This document shows, piece after piece, positions 7,701-11,439 of a stretch of DNA of 11,439 bases. The position numbers and the translations under genes are program-made. Position 1 is the stretch's first letter. Each line of letters starts with the position of its first letter. The notes beneath the pieces are model-generated. The model worked only from the letters and a program-made list of their open reading frames with translations, was not told the DNA's origin and made no database searches. The DNA lies in contig JBFIJC010000096.1 of NCBI GenBank assembly GCA_041600915.1, positions 1 through 11,439 of the forward strand, given 5' to 3'. Origin of the DNA: Nitrogeniibacter sp041600915 (GTDB lineage Bacteria > Pseudomonadota > Gammaproteobacteria > Burkholderiales > Rhodocyclaceae).

Positions 7701-7730
7701 ACGGTAGCAGGGCATGCCGCAGCGCGGCAA
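7701..7730 (-). promoter_or_regulatory. Possible sigma70 promoter of ilvA
   Basis: On the minus strand TTGCCG (7725-7730, 4/6) and TACCGT (7701-7706, 3/6) are 18 bp apart, with a predicted leader of about 26 nt. The 118-bp gap to yqaA must also hold that gene's divergent promoter, for which only a weak GACAAT (7755-7760) is seen. Confidence 0.28.
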
Positions 7731-7786
7731 GACACAATCCGCCGCCAGATCGGAGACAATCGCCCACTCTTGACCTGCGAGTCCTC

Positions 7787-8209
7787 ATGGAAGTGCTCAC
7801 CTGGCTGGACCCTGGCCCCGACGCCGGCCTGGGCGCGGTGTTTGTCGCCAGCTTTCTGGCGGCCACCCTGCTGCCCGGCGGATCGGAGCTGGTATTTGCC
7901 GGCTTTCTCCAACTGCATCCCGACCAGGCCTGGCCGGCGCTGGCGCTCGCCACCGTCGGCAACACCCTGGGCGGCATGACGACCTACGCTATGGCGCGGG
8001 CGATTCCGCATGGCGCCACCCCGCCGCGCGCCGCGTGGATCGAGCGCCACGGCGCGCCCGTGCTGCTGCTCGCCTGGGCACCCCTCGTCGGCGACGCACT
8101 GTGCGCCGCAGCGGGCTGGTTGCGCCTGCCCCCCGTCGCCTGTGCGGCGTGGATGGCACTCGGCAAACTGCTGCGTTACGCACTGATCCAGGCCGCCACG
8201 CTGGCTTGA
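7787..8209 (+). CDS. yqaA: YqaA family (DedA/SNARE-associated) inner-membrane protein
   Basis: A small integral membrane protein of 140 residues, almost exactly the length of E. coli YqaA (142). It is related to the DedA/VTT superfamily. Conserved features are FLAATLLPGGSE (23-34), with the acidic residue in a re-entrant-like segment, and the Gly-rich GNTLGGMTTYAMAR (58-71). About four hydrophobic segments are visible (roughly 14-40, 48-70, 90-110 and 115-138), joined by a basic loop (PRAAWIERHG). ATG 7787 is preferred over upstream in-frame starts, which would overlap ilvA's start region; only a weak purine stretch (GCGAG) precedes it. It is divergent from ilvA and lies 122 bp upstream of pelA. 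Its substrate is unknown; DedA relatives are linked to membrane homeostasis and lipid flipping. Confidence 0.88.
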   Translation: MEVLTWLDPGPDAGLGAVFVASFLAATLLPGGSELVFAGFLQLHPDQAWPALALATVGNTLGGMTTYAMARAIPHGATPPRAAWIERHGAPVLLLAWAPLVGDALCAAAGWLRLPPVACAAWMALGKLLRYALIQAATLA

Positions 8210-8296
8210 ACGCCTTACCCCCCAAGAATTCACACTTGTTTTCATGATTCCGGTGCGGCCGTGCAATCGGTCATGTTTGTCGATGAGGCGTCTCCC

Positions 8297-8302
8297 TATA
8301 CT
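8297..8302 (+). promoter_or_regulatory. Possible -10 element of the pel operon
   Basis: TATACT matches the -10 consensus at 5 of 6 positions, with a predicted start near 8309 and a leader of about 23 nt before the pelA ATG. The -35 region is poor: the nearest candidate, TTGTCG (8277-8282), has only a 14-bp spacer. That would fit an activator-dependent promoter, as expected for c-di-GMP-controlled pel operons, but no operator can be identified. Confidence 0.3.
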
Positions 8303-8331
8303 TGGCGACCTCACTGCCAGCAAGTAAAACG

Positions 8332-11097
8332 ATGCCCCGCGCCCTCGCCTTCCTGATAGCCCTCATCCCCTGCTTCATCGGGCTGGGTGAACTGCAGGCC
8401 GCGCCATTTTCAATCGCCTTCCACTACGGCAGCACGCTGCCCGCCGACGGTCTGCGTGCGCACGACATCGTGGTAGTCGAGGCCGACCACGGCCACGCGC
8501 CCGGCGCACTCGGCCCCGACACCGAACTGTTCGCCTATGTGAGCGTCGGCGAAGTCCATCCGCAGCGCGCCTATCTGGCCGACCTGCCCGCCGCGCTCAA
8601 ACGCTCGACCAACGCCGACTGGGGCAGTGTCGTCATCGACGTCAGCCAGCCGGCCTGGGCCGAGTTCATGGCCGAGCGCATTGTCGGGCCGCTGTGGCAG
8701 CGCGGCTACCGCGGCTTCTTCCTCGATACGCTCGATTCCTACCACTTGCTCAAAGACGTCGCCCCGGCCGCCGCGCAGCGCGGGCTCGAACAGCTCATCC
8801 ACACCCTGGCCAAGCGCTACCCCGGCATCCGGCTGATTTTCAATCGCGGCTTCGAGTTGCTGCCGGCGGTGCACGAACATGTGTTTGCGGTCGCCGCCGA
8901 GTCGGTGCATCACGGCTGGAGCGCGAAGCAGTCGCGCTACGTGCGCGTGCCCGAAACCGACCGCCGCTGGTTGCTCGACCGCTTCGACGAAGTCCGCCAG
9001 CGCTACGCCCTGCCGCTGATCGGCATCGACTACCTGCCCGCCGACGCGCTCGACGAGGCCCGCGCGCTGGCCCGCAAGATGCTGGCCGAGGACATCATCC
9101 CGTGGATCGCCGAACCCTCGCTCACCACCCTGGGCACCGGCGCCAAAGAAGCCCTGCCACGCCGTGTGCTGGTGGTGTATGACGCGGCCGAGTCCAGCGC
9201 GGTCAATTACACCAACGCCCACCGCTACATCGAGATGCCGCTCAACTACCTCGGCTATGTGGCCGACTATGTGACACCCGACGATGCGCTGCCCGAGCGG
9301 CTCGACCCGCGCATCCACGCCGGCGTCGTCACCTGGATGACCGGCGGCATCGCCCAGGGCGAGCGCCTGCGACGCTGGCTGATGGCGCAGATCGAGGCCG
9401 GCACCAAGGTCGCCATCTTCGACGACCTCGGCTTTGAGCCGGGCCCAAGCACAGCCGCCCGGCTTGGCCTCGCCATCGTCCCGCCGCCGCGTGCGCCGCT
9501 CACCGTCTCCGCCAGCGACCCGCTCATCGGCTTCGAAATGCCGCCACGCCCCAACGCCAGCACCCTGCTGCCGATTGCCATCGCGCACCCCGACGGCGAA
9601 GCACTGGTCACGCTGACCGATGCCGCCGGCCGGCGCTACCATCCTGCCGCGATCATGCCCTGGGGTGGCTATGCGCTCGACGCGTATTCGGTGGTCGAAC
9701 TGCCGGGGGTTGAAGGCCAGAGCCGCTGGGGTGCCGATCCCTTCGCTTTTCTCCAGCGCGCCTTGCGCCTGCCCGCGCGACCGGTGCCCGACCCCACCAC
9801 CGCCAGCGGCCGCCGCCTGCTGATGGTGCATGTCGACGGCGACGGCTTCCCCTCGCTGGGCGAATTCCCCGGCTCGCCGCTCGCCGCGCAGGTCTTGCTC
9901 GACGACGTGCTCAAGCGCTATCGCATCCCGCACGCCATGTCGGTGATCGAAGCCGAAGTCAGCCCCGAGGGGCTCTACCCCGCGCTGGCCACACGGCTCG
10001 AAGGCATTGCCCGCCAGATGTTCGCCCTGCCGCATGTCGAGATCGCCAGCCACACCTATTCGCACCCCTTCAAGTGGCGCAAGGTATTTGACCGGCGCGA
10101 CGACGACCGCGCCGCCGACTACCACCTCGAGATCCCCGGCTACACGCCCACACCCGAGCGCGAGATCCTCGGCTCCATCGACTACATCCGCAGCCGCCTC
10201 GCCCCCGCCGGCAAGCCCGTGCGCCTGCTGCTGTGGAGCGGCAACGCCGCCCCCGACGCGGCCACCCTCAAGCTCATCGAAGACAACCAGCTACTCGACA
10301 TGAACGGTGGCAACACCACCATGAGCCTGCGCCGGCCCACCGTCGCCGCCGTCTCCCCCATCGGTGTGCATCAGGGCCCCTACTTCCAGCCCTACGCACC
10401 GGTGATGAACGAAAACGTCTACACCAATGACTGGACCGGCCCCTTCTACGGCTTTCGCGACGTCATCGACACCTTCCGCATGACCGGCGAGCCGCGCCGC
10501 CTCAAGCCGATCAACATCTACTACCACACCTATTCGACCAGCAAAGTTGCCGCCCTCAAGGCCTTGCACACGGTGTACGACTGGGCGCTCGCACAGCCCA
10601 CCTACCCGGTCTATCCGAGCGACTACATCGCCATGGCGCACAACTTCAACACCCTCAGCCTCGCCCGCGCGCTCGACGATCCAGACACCGTACACATCCG
10701 CAACGCCGACGCCCTGCGCAACCTGCGCCTGCCGCCCGGTTTTGCCGCCCCCGATCTGGCCAACAGCCCGGGGCTGGCCGGCACAGCCGACGGCCCCGAC
10801 GGCCGCTTTGCCACCCTGGCCGCCTCGCGCGCCAGCCTGCGCGCCGGCAGCACGCCCGAACAGGCCGCCCGATTCGTCTCTGCCAACGGCCGGCTCACCC
10901 ACTGGCAGCACCACCCAACAAGCATTAATTTTGCCTTAAAGGCATACACACCCCTATCCTTTACCCTGTCGCACGCCGCCAGCTGCCGCCTCCAGGCGGG
11001 GAAAAACGCCATCTCTCCCGCCCAGATCGACGGGCTCGAACACCACTATCGCCTGACCGCCACCGATGCCGAGTTCACCCTCCACTGCCCCCGCTGA
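8332..11097 (+). CDS. pelA: Pel polysaccharide deacetylase/hydrolase PelA
   Basis: Periplasmic PelA, 921 residues (P. aeruginosa PelA is about 948), which deacetylates the GalNAc-rich Pel polymer and can cleave it. A signal peptide covers about 1-23 (GELQA-A). Residues about 25-265 form the GH166-type hydrolase domain, with Asp132 in GFFLDTLDS and Glu190 in FAVAAES; they fit by spacing the catalytic Asp160/Glu218 I recall for P. aeruginosa. A Rossmann-like domain starts near 277 (RRVLVVYDAAESS). The deacetylase domain (about 495-775) has HVDGDG with Asp502/Asp504 and the HTYSH metal motif His574/His578. A beta-rich C-terminal domain follows. ATG 8332 is chosen because the signal peptide starts there; the TTG at 8302 is less likely. 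Shine-Dalgarno is weak. The gene overlaps pelB by 32 nt. All catalytic residues are present, so an active bifunctional enzyme is expected. Confidence 0.95.
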   Translation: MPRALAFLIALIPCFIGLGELQAAPFSIAFHYGSTLPADGLRAHDIVVVEADHGHAPGALGPDTELFAYVSVGEVHPQRAYLADLPAALKRSTNADWGSVVIDVSQPAWAEFMAERIVGPLWQRGYRGFFLDTLDSYHLLKDVAPAAAQRGLEQLIHTLAKRYPGIRLIFNRGFELLPAVHEHVFAVAAESVHHGWSAKQSRYVRVPETDRRWLLDRFDEVRQRYALPLIGIDYLPADALDEARALARKMLAEDIIPWIAEPSLTTLGTGAKEALPRRVLVVYDAAESSAVNYTNAHRYIEMPLNYLGYVADYVTPDDALPERLDPRIHAGVVTWMTGGIAQGERLRRWLMAQIEAGTKVAIFDDLGFEPGPSTAARLGLAIVPPPRAPLTVSASDPLIGFEMPPRPNASTLLPIAIAHPDGEALVTLTDAAGRRYHPAAIMPWGGYALDAYSVVELPGVEGQSRWGADPFAFLQRALRLPARPVPDPTTASGRRLLMVHVDGDGFPSLGEFPGSPLAAQVLLDDVLKRYRIPHAMSVIEAEVSPEGLYPALATRLEGIARQMFALPHVEIASHTYSHPFKWRKVFDRRDDDRAADYHLEIPGYTPTPEREILGSIDYIRSRLAPAGKPVRLLLWSGNAAPDAATLKLIEDNQLLDMNGGNTTMSLRRPTVAAVSPIGVHQGPYFQPYAPVMNENVYTNDWTGPFYGFRDVIDTFRMTGEPRRLKPINIYYHTYSTSKVAALKALHTVYDWALAQPTYPVYPSDYIAMAHNFNTLSLARALDDPDTVHIRNADALRNLRLPPGFAAPDLANSPGLAGTADGPDGRFATLAASRASLRAGSTPEQAARFVSANGRLTHWQHHPTSINFALKAYTPLSFTLSHAASCRLQAGKNAISPAQIDGLEHHYRLTATDAEFTLHCPR
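10931..10960 (+). promoter_or_regulatory. Possible internal promoter for pelB within pelA
   Basis: TTGCCT (10931-10936) and TATCCT (10955-10960), each 4/6 to consensus, are 18 bp apart in an unusually AT-rich patch of pelA that also uses the rare codons TTA and CTA. GCCTT-A-AAGGC (10933-10943) is a small palindrome overlapping the -35. The site is about 105 nt upstream of pelB. Confidence 0.22.
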
Positions 11098-11439
11098 GCG
11101 ACCCCGCGTCGTCTCACTGCGTGCGCTGGTGATCTTCGGCGCGCTCGCGGCCGCCGGCATGGTCTTGCTGTTTCCGTATCACACCCTGGTCGAAGGCTCA
11201 CTCGGCGCGCGTCAGGGCGACGCGCTGGCCGCCGCTTACCTGCACAACCTGCTGCGCACCGAGACCGACAACGCCCAGATGCGCTTCGCCCTCGCCGCCC
11301 AGCACGAAGCACGGCGCGACTACCCCGCCGCCCGCGAGGCCATCGCGCCACTGCTCGGCCACCCCGACGCGACCACCGACCGCCATGCCCGCTGGCTCGA
11401 CTGGCGCTACGGCGTCGACGCCGCAATCGCTGACACCAC
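11066..11439 (+). CDS. pelB: PelB N-terminus (TPR scaffold/outer-membrane exporter), partial
   Basis: The first 124 residues of a protein that runs off the window. After a short Pro/Ser-rich cytoplasmic start comes one transmembrane anchor (about 20-37, LVIFGALAAAGMVLLF). The periplasmic part begins with YHTLVEGSLGARQGDALAAAYLHNLL and then TPR-like helix pairs (MRFALAAQHEARRDYPAAREAIAPLL). This matches the N-terminus of PelB, which in P. aeruginosa is about 1190 residues, with TPRs that bind PelA and a C-terminal beta-barrel exporting Pel. The ATG at 11066 is well fixed: an in-frame TGA lies at 11054-11056 and no other ATG precedes the membrane segment. It overlaps pelA by 32 nt and has no visible Shine-Dalgarno sequence, so translation is probably coupled to pelA. 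The identity rests on position and features of a short fragment. Confidence 0.85.
   Translation, partial: MPSSPSTAPAERPRVVSLRALVIFGALAAAGMVLLFPYHTLVEGSLGARQGDALAAAYLHNLLRTETDNAQMRFALAAQHEARRDYPAAREAIAPLLGHPDATTDRHARWLDWRYGVDAAIADT

Noticed and set aside
7669..7977. N-terminal extension of IlvA to 609 residues
   Set aside because: The extra 103 residues do not resemble threonine deaminase, are antisense to yqaA, and the enzyme is full length from the ATG at 7668.
8302..8318. Sigma54-like GG-N10-GC element upstream of pelA
   Set aside because: Only the core GG and GC match. The implied start (about 8329) would leave 3 nt before the pelA ATG, and GC-rich DNA yields such matches by chance.
8410..10125. 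Long minus-strand open frame (571 codons) antisense to pelA
   Set aside because: High-GC shadow frame: composition is Val/Gly/Arg/His-rich with no recognisable domain, while the plus strand carries an intact PelA with catalytic motifs.

Overview
The window is GC-rich, densely coding chromosomal DNA from a Gram-negative bacterium. The proteins (a two-ACT-domain threonine deaminase, DbpA, a PPK2 polyphosphate kinase, YqaA, a YgjP-type metallopeptidase and the start of a pel exopolysaccharide operon) and the short GC-rich intergenic gaps suggest a betaproteobacterium, perhaps of the Rhodocyclales (Azoarcus/Thauera-like). This placement is judged from protein likeness alone. No tRNA, rRNA, CRISPR, insertion sequence, integrase or prophage gene is visible.

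Layout: a + strand YgjP/M48-like metallopeptidase (159-698) converges with a - strand block. That block holds a PPK2 polyphosphate kinase (724-1656), a small secreted protein with a calcium-loop-like DLNGDG motif (1756-2253), the DEAD-box helicase dbpA (2338-3783), and an unrecognised winged-helix-like protein with a basic tail (3880-4377) that ends at a strong intrinsic terminator. A 352-bp divergent gap follows. A small periplasmic cupin (4730-5092, +) then converges with a secreted DUF4399-type protein (5135-5941, -). Next comes ilvA (6148-7668, -) with a textbook terminator. yqaA (7787-8209, +) is divergent from ilvA. The window closes with pelA (8332-11097, +) and the 5' end of pelB (11066 to the window edge).

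Only pelA and pelB form a clear functional unit. PelA modifies (deacetylates and hydrolyses) the cationic Pel polysaccharide in the periplasm, and PelB is the TPR scaffold and outer-membrane export porin. They overlap by 32 nt, so the rest of the pel operon should lie downstream of this window. The other genes look like a mixture of housekeeping and stand-alone loci, each with a plausible short-leader promoter (about 20-35 nt from predicted transcription start to start codon). I see no strong evidence for an entirely new system. The least explained items are the winged-helix/basic-tail protein, the two-repeat DUF4399 protein, the secreted DLNGDG protein and a rare-codon, AT-rich island near the end of pelA that may be an internal promoter for pelB.
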